Origin: Microbacterium sp. SZ1
GTDB taxonomy: Bacteria; Actinomycetota; Actinomycetes; Actinomycetales; Microbacteriaceae
Length of the DNA stretch: 58,393 nt
NCBI RefSeq assembly: GCF_002362255.1
Contig: NZ_LPVV01000016.1
Span: 1-58,393 of the forward strand
Direction: 5' to 3'
Position 1 is the stretch's first letter. Every line of letters starts with the position of its first letter. The notes under the pieces were generated by a model, which was given only the letters and a program-made list of their open reading frames with translations, was not told the DNA's origin and ran no database searches. Both the position numbers and the translations under genes were made by a program. Shown one piece after another: positions 34,150 to 43,200 of this stretch.

Positions 34150-35507
34150 GCGCCATGTTCCGCTCGTTCGCGAACGTCAACTACCGCATCTGGTTCGCCG
34201 GCGCTCTCGTCTCGAACGTCGGCGGGTGGATGCAGGCGACCGCGCAGGACTGGGTCGTGCTCACCGAGCTCACCGACAACGACGCCGCCGCGATGGGCGT
34301 GACGATGGCGCTGCAGTTCGGACCGCCGCTCGTGCTCGTGAGCCTCACCGGGTGGGTGGCCGACCGCTTCGAGCGCCGCCGCATTTTGCTCGCGACGCAG
34401 AGCGCGCTGCTGGTGCTCGCGATCGCCGTCGGCGTCCTGCTCCTGAACGGGCTCATGACGCTGCCGATGATGTTCGGCTTCGCGGCGGCCTTCGGCGTCG
34501 TGAACGCGTTCGACGCCCCGGCCCGTCAGGCGTTCGTCTCCGACATGGTGTCGGTGGGCGACACCTCGAACGCGGTCGCGCTGAACTCGGCATCCTTCAA
34601 CCTCGCCCGTATGATCGGCCCCGCCGTCGGTGGACTGCTGATCGTCGCGATCGGCTCCGGCTGGGTGTTCATCGCGAACGCGGCGACCTTCCTCGCGATG
34701 CTCGTGGCGCTTCTGCTGCTGCGTACCGGACAGCTCGCGCCGCGCCTCAAGGGACGCAGCCGCGGAGGCCTCGCCGCCGGATTCCGCTACGTCTGGGGGC
34801 GCAGCGATCTGCGCGTCGTGTTCGTGACCGTGTTCCTCATCGGCGCGTTCGGCATGAACTTCCCGATCTTCGCCTCGACCATGGCCCTGGAGTTCGGTGC
34901 GGGGGCCGACGGCTACGGCGTGCTCAGCTCGATCCTCGCGATCGGATCCCTCGCCGGGGCCCTCCTCGCTGCTCGCCGCGACCGCGCCCGCGTGCGGGTC
35001 GTGATCCTCGCGGCCGGCGGCTTCGGCATCGCCGCGTTCGTCTCGTCGGCGATGCCGACCTACGCCGCCTACGCGGTGACCCTGACCTTCACCGGTTTCA
35101 TGATCGTCACGCTGCTCACCACGGCGAACGGCTACGTGCAGATGACGACCGACCCCACGCTGCGCGGTCGGGTGCTCGCGCTCTACATGGCCGTGATCAT
35201 GGGGTCGACCCCGGTCGGGGCGCCCATCGCGGGGTGGGTGGCCGACACGTTCGGCCCGCGCAGCGCGATCATGCTCGGCGGAACGGCCGGTCTCGTCGCG
35301 TGCGCGATCGGCACGATCTGGGTCATCACGTCGGGACGCCTCCGGCGCTCCGAGGACCGCCGCTTCCTGCTCACCCTCGACGAGACGCGCCCGCTCAGCG
35401 TCATCGACGAGCCGGAGCTCGCCGAGCCGGCGGCATCCGCCGAGCACGTGGACTACACCGAGAAGGCCACCGCGACGACACCGATCCGGATCGCGAAGCA
35501 GGACTGA
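34146..35507 (+). CDS. MFS transporter of the DHA3/EntS-like drug exporter type
   Basis: A 453-residue protein with about 12 helices. The N-terminal FANVNYRIWFAGALVSNVGGWMQ and LTGWVADRFERRR loop are typical of the EntS-like DHA3 group, which exports siderophores, macrolides and other drugs. A 60-residue hydrophilic tail follows the last helix. Its start overlaps the MarR stop, and the pair forms a self-contained resistance-type unit. Substrate unknown. Confidence 0.88.
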   Translation: MSAMFRSFANVNYRIWFAGALVSNVGGWMQATAQDWVVLTELTDNDAAAMGVTMALQFGPPLVLVSLTGWVADRFERRRILLATQSALLVLAIAVGVLLLNGLMTLPMMFGFAAAFGVVNAFDAPARQAFVSDMVSVGDTSNAVALNSASFNLARMIGPAVGGLLIVAIGSGWVFIANAATFLAMLVALLLLRTGQLAPRLKGRSRGGLAAGFRYVWGRSDLRVVFVTVFLIGAFGMNFPIFASTMALEFGAGADGYGVLSSILAIGSLAGALLAARRDRARVRVVILAAGGFGIAAFVSSAMPTYAAYAVTLTFTGFMIVTLLTTANGYVQMTTDPTLRGRVLALYMAVIMGSTPVGAPIAGWVADTFGPRSAIMLGGTAGLVACAIGTIWVITSGRLRRSEDRRFLLTLDETRPLSVIDEPELAEPAASAEHVDYTEKATATTPIRIAKQD

Positions 35508-35575
35508 GCCGGATCGCCCGGCGCGGGTTTGTCAACCCCTCGCCGCCCCACCGGCACCGGCGTAACGTCGCGCAC

Positions 35576-36007
35576 ATGGACGACAACACAGGACGCACCC
35601 CGCACCCCGAGCAGCCCGCCGAGGGCTCCCCCGAGATCAACCCGGAGCACAACACCGCTCCCGACGGTCAGAGCGCCGGCGACGGCGCAAACGACCTCGA
35701 CGGCGGCGCGCAGGGCGCAGCCCAGGGTGGCGCGATCCAGGGCGACAACGCGCACGGCGAATCGCCCCGCGGCGCGATCCAGGGCGAAGCCGCAGACGGC
35801 GACCCGCAGGGGTCGTCGCAGGGCGGAGCCATCCAGGGCGACAGCTCGCACGGCGAGTCGCCGCACGGCGCGATCCAGGGCGACGCGAATCCCGACCGCG
35901 ACGTTCCCATCGGCGGCGACGACACGACCGCCGCGCAGCTGGACGCCGACAACGATGTGGAGCGCGACACCCTTCGCACCCTCGACCCCGAGGACCCGCC
36001 GGCCTGA
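35576..36007 (+). CDS. Acidic low-complexity protein with two 23-residue GAIQGD repeats
   Basis: A 143-residue hydrophilic protein with no recognised domain. Residues 50-72 and 82-104 are near-identical repeats containing GGAIQGD...HGESP.GAIQG. The protein is rich in Asp, Glu, Gly and Pro, with one short hydrophobic-free tail. A -10-like TAACGT at 35563-35568 lies seven bases before the ATG and there is no Shine-Dalgarno motif, so a leaderless transcript is likely. Codon use fits the genome, which supports real coding. It could be a disordered stress or surface-associated protein, but no function is claimed. Confidence 0.65.
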   Translation: MDDNTGRTPHPEQPAEGSPEINPEHNTAPDGQSAGDGANDLDGGAQGAAQGGAIQGDNAHGESPRGAIQGEAADGDPQGSSQGGAIQGDSSHGESPHGAIQGDANPDRDVPIGGDDTTAAQLDADNDVERDTLRTLDPEDPPA

Positions 36008-36070
36008 ATCGCGGACTCGCGGCGACGCCACGGTGTCCCCGTTCCCGCCCGCGCCCACCCCACCGCTCGC

Positions 36071-36119
36071 TTGGCACCTCCTGCCGGAATCCTCGCGGAA
36101 TTCCCGCAGGAGGTGCCAA
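36071..36119. repeat. Family A palindromic repeat, copy R6
   Basis: Perfect 14-base arms TTGGCACCTCCTGC and GCAGGAGGTGCCAA. An outer CCGCT/AGCGG pair extends the stem. It lies between the convergent acidic-protein gene and rocD, 14 bases past the rocD stop, so it could end both transcripts. Confidence 0.85.
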
Positions 36120-36133
36120 CCGAAGCGGGGTGA

Positions 36134-37351
36134 CTACGCGCCGAGCACGTGCTTGAGCTGCTCCACCGCCCAGTCGAGTTCCGTCGCGCGGATCACGATG
36201 GGCGGCGCGATGCGGATCGTCTGTCCGTGCGTGTCCTTGACGAGCACGCCGCGATCGAGCAGACGATCGGCGATCTCCCGCCCGGTGCCCTTCGCGGGGT
36301 CGATGTCGACGCCGGCCCAGAGCCCGGCGATGCGCACCGCGGTCACGCCGTGCCCCTTCAGCGACTCGAGCGCCCCGGCGAGGTGCTCGCCCAGAGCGCG
36401 GGCGCGCTCCTGGAACTCGCCGTTCTCGAGCATCTCCACCACGCGGAGTCCCACCGCCGCCGCGAGCGGATTGCCGCCGAACGTCGAGCCGTGCTCGCCG
36501 GGCTGGATGACCCCGAGCACATCGCTGTTGCCGACCACCGCGGAGACGGGGAGGATGCCGCCGCCCAGCGCCTTGCCGAGCAGGTACAGGTCGGGCACGA
36601 CGCCCTCGCGATCGCACGCGAACGTCTCGCCGACGCGCCCGAGCCCCGACTGGATCTCGTCGGCGATGAAGAGCACGTTCTTCTCGTCGCAGATCTCGCG
36701 GATGCGGCGCAGGTACCCCTCCGGCGGGATGATCACCCCGCCCTCGCCCTGGATGGGCTCGATGAGCACGGCGGCGGTGTCGGCGGTGATGGCCGCGGCG
36801 ACGGCATCCGCGTCCCCGTAGGGCACCACGTCGAAACCGGGCGTGTACGGCCCGAAGCCCTCGCGCGCCTGCTCGTCGTCGCTGAAGCTGACGATGGTCG
36901 TCGTGCGCCCGTGGAAGTTGCCCGCGGCGACGATGATCCGCGCAGCGCCGTCGGTGATGCCCTTGACCCGGTAGCCCCACGCACGGGCGACCTTGATTCC
37001 GGTCTCGACCGCCTCGGCGCCGGTGTTCATCGGCAGCACCATGTCTTTGCCGGCGAGCTCGGCGAGCGCGGCCGCGAACGGCTCCAGGCGATCGCTGCGG
37101 AACGCGCGGCTCGTCAGCGTCACGCGGCCGAGCTGCTCGGTGAGCGCGGCGACGAGGGCCGGATGCCGGTGGCCGAAGTTCACGGCCGAGTACGCCGCGA
37201 GCAGATCGAGGTAGCGCTTGCCCTCGACGTCGGTGACCCAGGCGCCCTCGCCGCGTGCGATCGTCACGGGGAGCGGGTGGTAGTTGTGCGCGACGTGGGG
37301 CTCGGCATCCGGTGCCGTGGCCGACCCCGCGACCTCGTCGACCGCCGTCAC
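36134..37351 (-). CDS. rocD: Ornithine aminotransferase
   Basis: A 405-residue class III aminotransferase that makes glutamate-5-semialdehyde from ornithine. RocD-like stretches include HNYHPLPVTIARGEG, VLPMNTGAEAVETGIK, the cofactor-binding IADEIQSGLGR and the PLP lysine in LLGKALGGGILP. The GTG start overlaps the stop of the guanidino-hydrolase gene (GTGA), so the two are coupled. The product feeds the P5C dehydrogenase half of PutA at 40230-43892. Confidence 0.92.
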   Translation of the reverse strand: MTAVDEVAGSATAPDAEPHVAHNYHPLPVTIARGEGAWVTDVEGKRYLDLLAAYSAVNFGHRHPALVAALTEQLGRVTLTSRAFRSDRLEPFAAALAELAGKDMVLPMNTGAEAVETGIKVARAWGYRVKGITDGAARIIVAAGNFHGRTTTIVSFSDDEQAREGFGPYTPGFDVVPYGDADAVAAAITADTAAVLIEPIQGEGGVIIPPEGYLRRIREICDEKNVLFIADEIQSGLGRVGETFACDREGVVPDLYLLGKALGGGILPVSAVVGNSDVLGVIQPGEHGSTFGGNPLAAAVGLRVVEMLENGEFQERARALGEHLAGALESLKGHGVTAVRIAGLWAGVDIDPAKGTGREIADRLLDRGVLVKDTHGQTIRIAPPIVIRATELDWAVEQLKHVLGA

Positions 37352-38238
37352 TTGGCACCCCGCAGCTCGAGCGTGCAGCACTTGATGCCGCCGCCGCCGA
37401 GCAGCAGCTCGGACAGGTCGACCATTATCGGGTTGTAGCCGCGCTCGCGCAGCTGCTTCTCGAAGCCCACGGCGCGCGGCGAGATGATGACGTTGTAGCC
37501 GTCGCTCGCCGAGTTCAGGCCGAACACGGCGCCGTCCTCGTCGGACACGAGGATCGCGTCGGGGAAGCGCTTCTCCAGCTCGGCACGGCTCTCGTCGTCG
37601 AAGGCCCCGGGGAGGTAGGCGATGTTGGCGCGCTCGGGTCCGCCGTTCTCGACGCCCTGCACGGGGTCGAGCACCGCGATCGCCGTGTCGAGGTGGTAGA
37701 AGCGCGGGTCGATCAGGTTCAGCGACACGACTTCGCGGCCGAAGACCTCGCCGACCTCACGGTGGCTGTCGCCGGTCGAGCGGAATCCGGTGCCGGCCAG
37801 GATCACGTCGCCGACGAGCAGGAAGTCACCCTCCCCCTCGTTGACCTCCTGCGGCATGACGGTGTCAAAGCCGGCAGCGCGGAACCAGTCCGCGAACGCG
37901 GGCGCCTCGCCTTGGCGCTCGACGAACCGGAACTCGGGCACGTACGCGCGGCCGTCGATCACGAAGCCGCCGTTCGCGGTGTAGACCATGTCGGGGTAGC
38001 CGGCGAGCGGCTCGATGAGCTCGACCTCGTGACCCAGTTCGAGGTAGAGGTCGTGCAGCTTCTGCCACTGCTCGACGGCCTTCTCGGTGTCGGTGGGCTT
38101 CGCGGGCTCCATCCACGGGTTGATGGAGTAGTTCACCGTGAAGTGCGACGGCTTGCACATCAGGTAGCGGCGGTGGTGCGCGGTGCGTGCGTTCGCCTCG
38201 GTGGCGGTGGACTCGGACGCGGTGGTCTCGACAGACAT
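37348..38238 (-). CDS. Guanidino-group hydrolase of the DDAH/arginine dihydrolase family
   Basis: A 296-residue GME-fold enzyme. The catalytic cysteine is in IKCCTLEL near the C-terminus, the histidine in FYHLDTA, and acidic residues in EGEGDFLL. The N-terminus carries INPWM and MVYTANGGF. Databases usually name such proteins dimethylarginine dimethylaminohydrolase. Coupling to ornithine aminotransferase suggests that it instead yields ornithine from arginine, as ArgZ-type arginine dihydrolases do; that is inference. The ATG has GAGGAG six bases upstream. Confidence 0.82.
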   Translation of the reverse strand: MSVETTASESTATEANARTAHHRRYLMCKPSHFTVNYSINPWMEPAKPTDTEKAVEQWQKLHDLYLELGHEVELIEPLAGYPDMVYTANGGFVIDGRAYVPEFRFVERQGEAPAFADWFRAAGFDTVMPQEVNEGEGDFLLVGDVILAGTGFRSTGDSHREVGEVFGREVVSLNLIDPRFYHLDTAIAVLDPVQGVENGGPERANIAYLPGAFDDESRAELEKRFPDAILVSDEDGAVFGLNSASDGYNVIISPRAVGFEKQLRERGYNPIMVDLSELLLGGGGIKCCTLELRGAK

Positions 38239-38405
38239 GGAGCTCCTCGAAAGAGACGCGGCGGACGCTGTCCAGGGGCCCGGCGGTCCTTCGACCCTGT
38301 CCGCTCTCCGGGAGCGGGCGGCGGGGAAGATGCGACTCGAGCACGCCGGCATCCATTCTGTCACCCGTCGCCTGGGCGGTGCCAGAGCGGCGACTGTGTC
38401 GAGCG

Positions 38406-39467
38406 TCACTCCGCCCCGCGCACGACGACCTTGCCGACCGTATGCCCCGCCTCGACATGCGACAGCGCCGAGGATGCCCGCGCGAACCCGTACTCGCGGT
38501 CGATCACCGGCGTGATGCGGCCCTCGGCCGTCAGTTCGAGCAGCGCGGTCAGCACCTCCGTCCGGGGCGTCGCCATCAGCGAGCGGATGCGGCGGCGGGA
38601 CCCGATCGAGCGCAGCGCGGCGGCGAGGATGCGGGGCATCGGCCCCAGCACGTGACCGCCGTTCCCTGCGGTGAGCACGACCCGCCCGCCGTCGCGGACG
38701 AGACGCTGCAGATCGCGCAGCGGGATGCCGCCGGCGATGTCGACGACCGCATCGAAGTGACCGGCGGGCAGCGTCGACAGGGGCGTGCGGCGGTGATCGA
38801 TCGTCCGGGCCGCGCCGAGATGTTCGACGAGACGCGCATTGCGCTCCCCACAGGTGGCCCATACCTCGGCGCCGCGCAGCGCGGCGAGCTGCACCGCGAA
38901 CGTCCCGACGCCGCCCGAGGCGCCGATCACGAGCACGCGCCCCGGTGCAGCATCCGGATTCCCGCCGCCGGAGCGGATGCCGACGCCGGCGAGGTCGAGC
39001 GCCTGCCAGGCCGTGCCGCCGGCCACCGGCAGCGTCGTCGCGATCTCGGAGGTCACGCCGTCGGGGACGGGCACGAGGCGGGATGCCGGGACGGCGACGT
39101 GCGAGGCGAGCCCTCCCCCGCCGACCAGCTCGCCGACGACCCGCGTGCCGAGGTCGACGCCGATCACGTCGGGACCCAGCTCGACGACGGTGCCGGCGGC
39201 CTCCATCCCGCGCACGGGATACGTGGGTCTGGTGAGACCGAACACCGGTCGCACGAGCAGGGGATCGCCGAGCAGCAGGCGCACGTCGCCGGCGTTGAGC
39301 GAGGTGGCCTCGACCCGCACGACGACCTCGCCGCGCCGCGGCGCGGGCATCGGGATCTCGGTGAGGCGGACGCCGTCGGCGGGTCCGTAGGTCTCGCGGC
39401 TCCACGCGGGGATCATGGCGCGCGTCGTCTCGGGCTCACTGCCGGCAATGCGGTGTTCAGCGGACAT
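38406..39467 (-). CDS. NAD(P)-dependent MDR-family oxidoreductase (quinone reductase-like)
   Basis: A 353-residue medium-chain dehydrogenase/reductase. The N-terminal GroES-like part includes RVEATSLNAGDVRLLLGDP, and the nucleotide fold has VIGASGGVGTFAVQLA. No structural zinc cysteine cluster is seen, so it belongs to the zinc-free quinone oxidoreductase group. AAGGAGGG precedes the ATG. It follows one base after the XRE-regulator stop and is probably co-transcribed with it. Substrate unknown. Confidence 0.88.
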   Translation of the reverse strand: MSAEHRIAGSEPETTRAMIPAWSRETYGPADGVRLTEIPMPAPRRGEVVVRVEATSLNAGDVRLLLGDPLLVRPVFGLTRPTYPVRGMEAAGTVVELGPDVIGVDLGTRVVGELVGGGGLASHVAVPASRLVPVPDGVTSEIATTLPVAGGTAWQALDLAGVGIRSGGGNPDAAPGRVLVIGASGGVGTFAVQLAALRGAEVWATCGERNARLVEHLGAARTIDHRRTPLSTLPAGHFDAVVDIAGGIPLRDLQRLVRDGGRVVLTAGNGGHVLGPMPRILAAALRSIGSRRRIRSLMATPRTEVLTALLELTAEGRITPVIDREYGFARASSALSHVEAGHTVGKVVVRGAE

Positions 39468-39468
39468 G

Positions 39469-39699
39469 TCAGCCCTCCTTCGGGGCGGCGTCGGGGTACT
39501 GGAAGAGATCGTCGAGGCCGACGCCGAATGCGCAGGCGATCTGGAACGCGAGCTCGAGGGTCGGCGAGTACTTCTCCTGCTCGATCGCGATGAGGGTCTG
39601 GCGCGTCACGCCGATCGAGCGGGCGAGCTCGGCCTGAGTGAGCCCTGCCGCTTCGCGGTGGGAGCGGATGCTATTGGAGACGAGAGTCGGCTTGACCAT
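39469..39699 (-). CDS. XRE-family transcriptional regulator, small
   Basis: A 76-residue protein consisting almost only of a Cro/C1-type helix-turn-helix ([29 protein letters not shown], close to the YozG-like group). The ATG overlaps the stop of the upstream membrane protein gene. Such regulators often pair with a small membrane protein and control their own unit. The palindrome at 40140-40169 is the likely target. Confidence 0.9.
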   Translation of the reverse strand: MVKPTLVSNSIRSHREAAGLTQAELARSIGVTRQTLIAIEQEKYSPTLELAFQIACAFGVGLDDLFQYPDAAPKEG

Positions 39700-40133
39700 C
39701 ACACCAGGCCCCGCCGATACGCGACGACCCGCGCGATACTGCCGATCACTGCCGATACCGCGAAACCGGCGAACATGGTGTTCGCGATCCAGAACAGGTC
39801 GGCTCCGATCGCGCACAGGGCGATCACGGCGAGCCCGGCGATCACGAGGAACGCCTGCTCCACGCGTCCGCCCATGCGGCTGATGTCGCGATCGCGGATG
39901 TCGGATGCCGTCGCCGCCTCGCGGTCGCGCATCCCGACGGCGATGCCCCAGACGATCGTGATGAGGATCGTCACGACGATCCCGCCTCCGATCGTCCAGA
40001 GCATCGGCGGCAGCCAGTCGATGTCGGTCACCGGGCGGCTCGCCGCCTGCTGCAGCATGATGACGACGTACGTGGTGATCGCGATCACGCTGACGACGAG
40101 ACCCGTCCAGGCGTTGCGCTCCTCGAAGACCAT
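39699..40133 (-). CDS. Small four-helix membrane protein paired with an XRE regulator
   Basis: A 144-residue protein with four predicted membrane helices (about 10-28, 45-65, 92-110 and 115-133). It resembles DUF2178-like membrane proteins, which are often encoded before YozG-type regulators, but this is a loose assignment. The ATG has AGGAG six bases upstream. A strong palindrome lies immediately upstream of the gene. Confidence 0.75.
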   Translation of the reverse strand: MVFEERNAWTGLVVSVIAITTYVVIMLQQAASRPVTDIDWLPPMLWTIGGGIVVTILITIVWGIAVGMRDREAATASDIRDRDISRMGGRVEQAFLVIAGLAVIALCAIGADLFWIANTMFAGFAVSAVIGSIARVVAYRRGLV

Positions 40134-40139
40134 GACCGC

Positions 40140-40169
40140 TCCTCGTGTAAAAGATTGTTTACACGAGGA
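40140..40169. promoter_or_regulatory. 30-base perfect palindromic operator upstream of the membrane protein/XRE unit
   Basis: TCCTCGTGTAAA, six bases, then TTTACACGAGGA: twelve-base arms with no mismatch. One arm overlaps the Shine-Dalgarno motif of the membrane protein gene. It is very AT-rich for this genome. The sub-motif GTGTAAAAGATT recurs inverted at 40199-40210. The pair looks like a main and an auxiliary operator for the XRE regulator. Confidence 0.75.
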
Positions 40170-40198
40170 ACCTACGCCGGGGCGATCGTCATGTCAAG

Positions 40199-40210
40199 AA
40201 TCTTTTACAC
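40199..40210. promoter_or_regulatory. Second operator half-site AATCTTTTACAC
   Basis: Exact reverse complement of GTGTAAAAGATT found in the main palindrome, about 50 bases away and 20 bases past the putA stop. It may be an auxiliary site that helps looping or cooperative binding. Confidence 0.5.
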
Positions 40211-40229
40211 TCCGTGACTGGCGGGCCCC

Positions 40230-43200
40230 TCAGATCACCTCGGCGCTCCAATCGTCCGGGTTGCCGTAGCGGTGCGCGGTGATGGCGATCGCCTGCTCGT
40301 GCACGAAAGGCAGCAGCTCGATCCGCGCCGCCGAGGTGACCTCGCCGTCGTACACCGCGAGATCGGGGTCGCCCCCGACGGCGCCGGCGAGCGACCGGTG
40401 CAGCTCCCCGACCGATGCGCGCGTGCCGACGAGCCGGACGCGCGACGGGTGGCCCTCGGCCTGCATCCGCTCGATCCACTCCTCGTCGCTCTCGAGGTAC
40501 ACGGTCGCCCCCACGTCGCCGAGTGCGTGACGCACGGCCGCGGGCAGCCCGACCGGGGTCGACAGCGTGAACGGAGCACCCGCCCGCACCGCCGCGATCA
40601 CGACGCGCAGCAGCTCCTGCCAGCCCGCGTCCGACGTCGCGCGGATCCCGACGGGCACCGGCCGGTACCGGAAGAGGTTCCGCTCGACGCCGAGCCGCGA
40701 CACGTCGCGCACTCTGCCGAACTCGCGGTCCCAGGCGAGCGCGTCGGAGAGCGCCGACCGGCGCAGCCACTCGAACGCCTCGTAGTCGAGCGACGGCTGC
40801 GCCGACTCGATCAGGGCCGTGATCCGGGCGTCGAGGCCGCGCAGGTGCAGCGTGCTCGACACGGGCCCCGTGGCCCGAGACCTCCACGATCCGAGGCCGA
40901 TGAGGTAATTCGGGCCGCCGGCCTTCGCGCCGGGTCCGACCGACGAGCGCTTCCAGCCGCCGAACGGCTGACGCTGCACGATCGCGCCGGTGATGCCGCG
41001 ATTCACGTAGAGGTTGCCGGCCTGCACGCGGTCGAGCCACAGCCCGAGCTCGGCCGGATCCTGCGTGTAGAGCCCCGCCGTGAGGCCGTAGGCGACGGCG
41101 TTCTGCAGCTCGATCGCACGCTCGAGCGTGGGGGCGTGCATGACCCCGAGCACGGGGCCGAAGAACTCCTCGGCGTGGAAGCGCGAGCCCGGCTGCACGC
41201 CGACGCGGATGCCGGGGCGCCACAGCCGCCCGGTCGGATCGTCGGCGGAGACGGCGGGTTCGATGAGCCACTTCTCCTCGCCCTCGAGCTCGGTGAGAGC
41301 CCACGCGAGCTTGCCCTGCGGCCGCTCGATCACGGGACCGACCTCGGCCAGCGGGTCGGTCGGCCAGCCGACGTGCAGCGACCGCGTCGCGTCGGCGAGC
41401 TGTCGGGCGAACCGCTGCGAGCGCCCGACCGGGCCGACGAGGATGGCGAGGGATGCCGCGGAGCACTTCTGCCCCGCGTGGCCGAACGCGCTGCGGACGA
41501 GATCGGCCACCGCGAGGTCGAGGTCGGCCGACGGGGTGATGATCATGGCGTTCTTGCCGCTCGTCTCGGCCAGCAACGGCAGGTCGGGACGCCAGGAGCG
41601 GAAGAGCGCCGCGGTCTCCCAGGAGCCGGTGAGGATGACGCGGTCGACGCCGGGGTGCGTGATGAGCTCTCGCCCCAGGTCGCCCTCCTCGATGTCGACG
41701 AGGGCGAGCACGTCGCGCGGCACACCGGCCTGCCAGAGCGTCTCGGTGATCACGGCGGCGCAGCGACGAGACTGCGGGGCCGGTTTGAACACGACGCCCG
41801 ACCCGGCGGCGAGCGCGGCGAGCACTCCTCCGGCGGGGATCGCGAGCGGGAAGTTCCACGGCGGGGCCACGACGGTGGCGCCGGCGGGCACGAACGAGGC
41901 GCCGGCGACGGCGTCCAGCTCCCGGGCGGTCGCGGCGTAGTACCGGGCGAAGTCGACGGCCTCACTGACCTCGATGTCGGCTTCGGCGAAGACCTTGCCC
42001 GTCTCGGAGGCGGCGACCTCGATGAGGTCGGCGCGGCGGCCCTCGAGCGCGGCGGCGGCGCGCAGCAGCACCTCGGCGCGCTCGGCGGCGGGTCGAGCGC
42101 CCCACTGGGCACCGGCATCCCTGACGCGGGCGATCGTGCTGTCGAGAACGCTTGCGTCGTCGACGCGGGCGGCCGCGATGGTATCGACGCCGAGCGTCGA
42201 CGTGGCGATCCGGCCCAGCACCCCGGCCGCCCACTCCCGGTTCGCCGGCAGCGAGGGGTCGCTGTCGGCGGTGTTGGAGAACCCCGGGGCGCCGTCGCCC
42301 GCGCGGTCGAGTTCACGCGGCGAGTACACCGCCGTCTCGAGGAACGGGGCGCCGGTGTCGTCGGACCCGCGCGAGATGCCGAGCACGGCCTTGGTCAGAT
42401 CCTCCTCGGGCGCGGGCGCGACCGGTGCGGGGCGCACCGACTCGTGCACGGGCGCGAGGCGGTCCTGCGTGCGGCGCGGTCCGGTGCGCAGCGTGGGCGA
42501 TGTCGAGCGCTCGAGCGCGTCGAGGAAGCGGTCCTGCTCCCGCACGAACAGCGCCTCGTCGTCGCCGAGCCGGAAGGCCGCCGAGAGGAAGTTGTCGGGA
42601 GAGGCGTTCTCCTCCAGCCGCCGCACGAGGTAGCTGATCGCCACGTCGAACTCGTCGGGCTTCACGACCGGCACGTACAGCAGCACCTCGCCGACGTCAC
42701 GGGAGACGGCCTGCACCTGCCCCTGCGCCATGCCGAGCAGCATCTCGAACTCGATCGGGGGCTGCCCGACGGCACCGGTCGCACCCGACGCGGCATCCTG
42801 CGCCGCACGCACGCCCCGTTCCCCCGCGAGCAGCCACGCGTACGCGATGCCGAAGAGGTTGTGTCCCGCGATCCCGAGTCGCACGGCTGCCACGTTCTCC
42901 GGTCGCAGCGCCCAGTCGAGGCAGCGCAGATAGTTGGCGTCGGTGTCGACCTTGACGTCGTAGGTCGCCGTCGGCCAGCCGTGCATGGTCGCCTCGACCC
43001 GCTCCATCGCGAGGTTCGCGCCCTTCACGAGACGTACCTTGATCGGCGCCCCGCCGTGCGCGATGCGCTCCTGCGCCCACGCGGTGAGCTCCTGCAGCGC
43101 CGGGAGCGCGTCGGGCAGGTACGCCTGCAGCACGATCCCGGCCTCGAGCCCCTGCAGCCGCGGATCTTCGAGGATGCGTGTGAACACCGCGATCGTGAGG

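Noticed and set aside
39416..39467. A later start (39416) for the MDR oxidoreductase
   Set aside because: The ATG at 39467 has a near-perfect AAGGAGGG at correct spacing; the later one has none.
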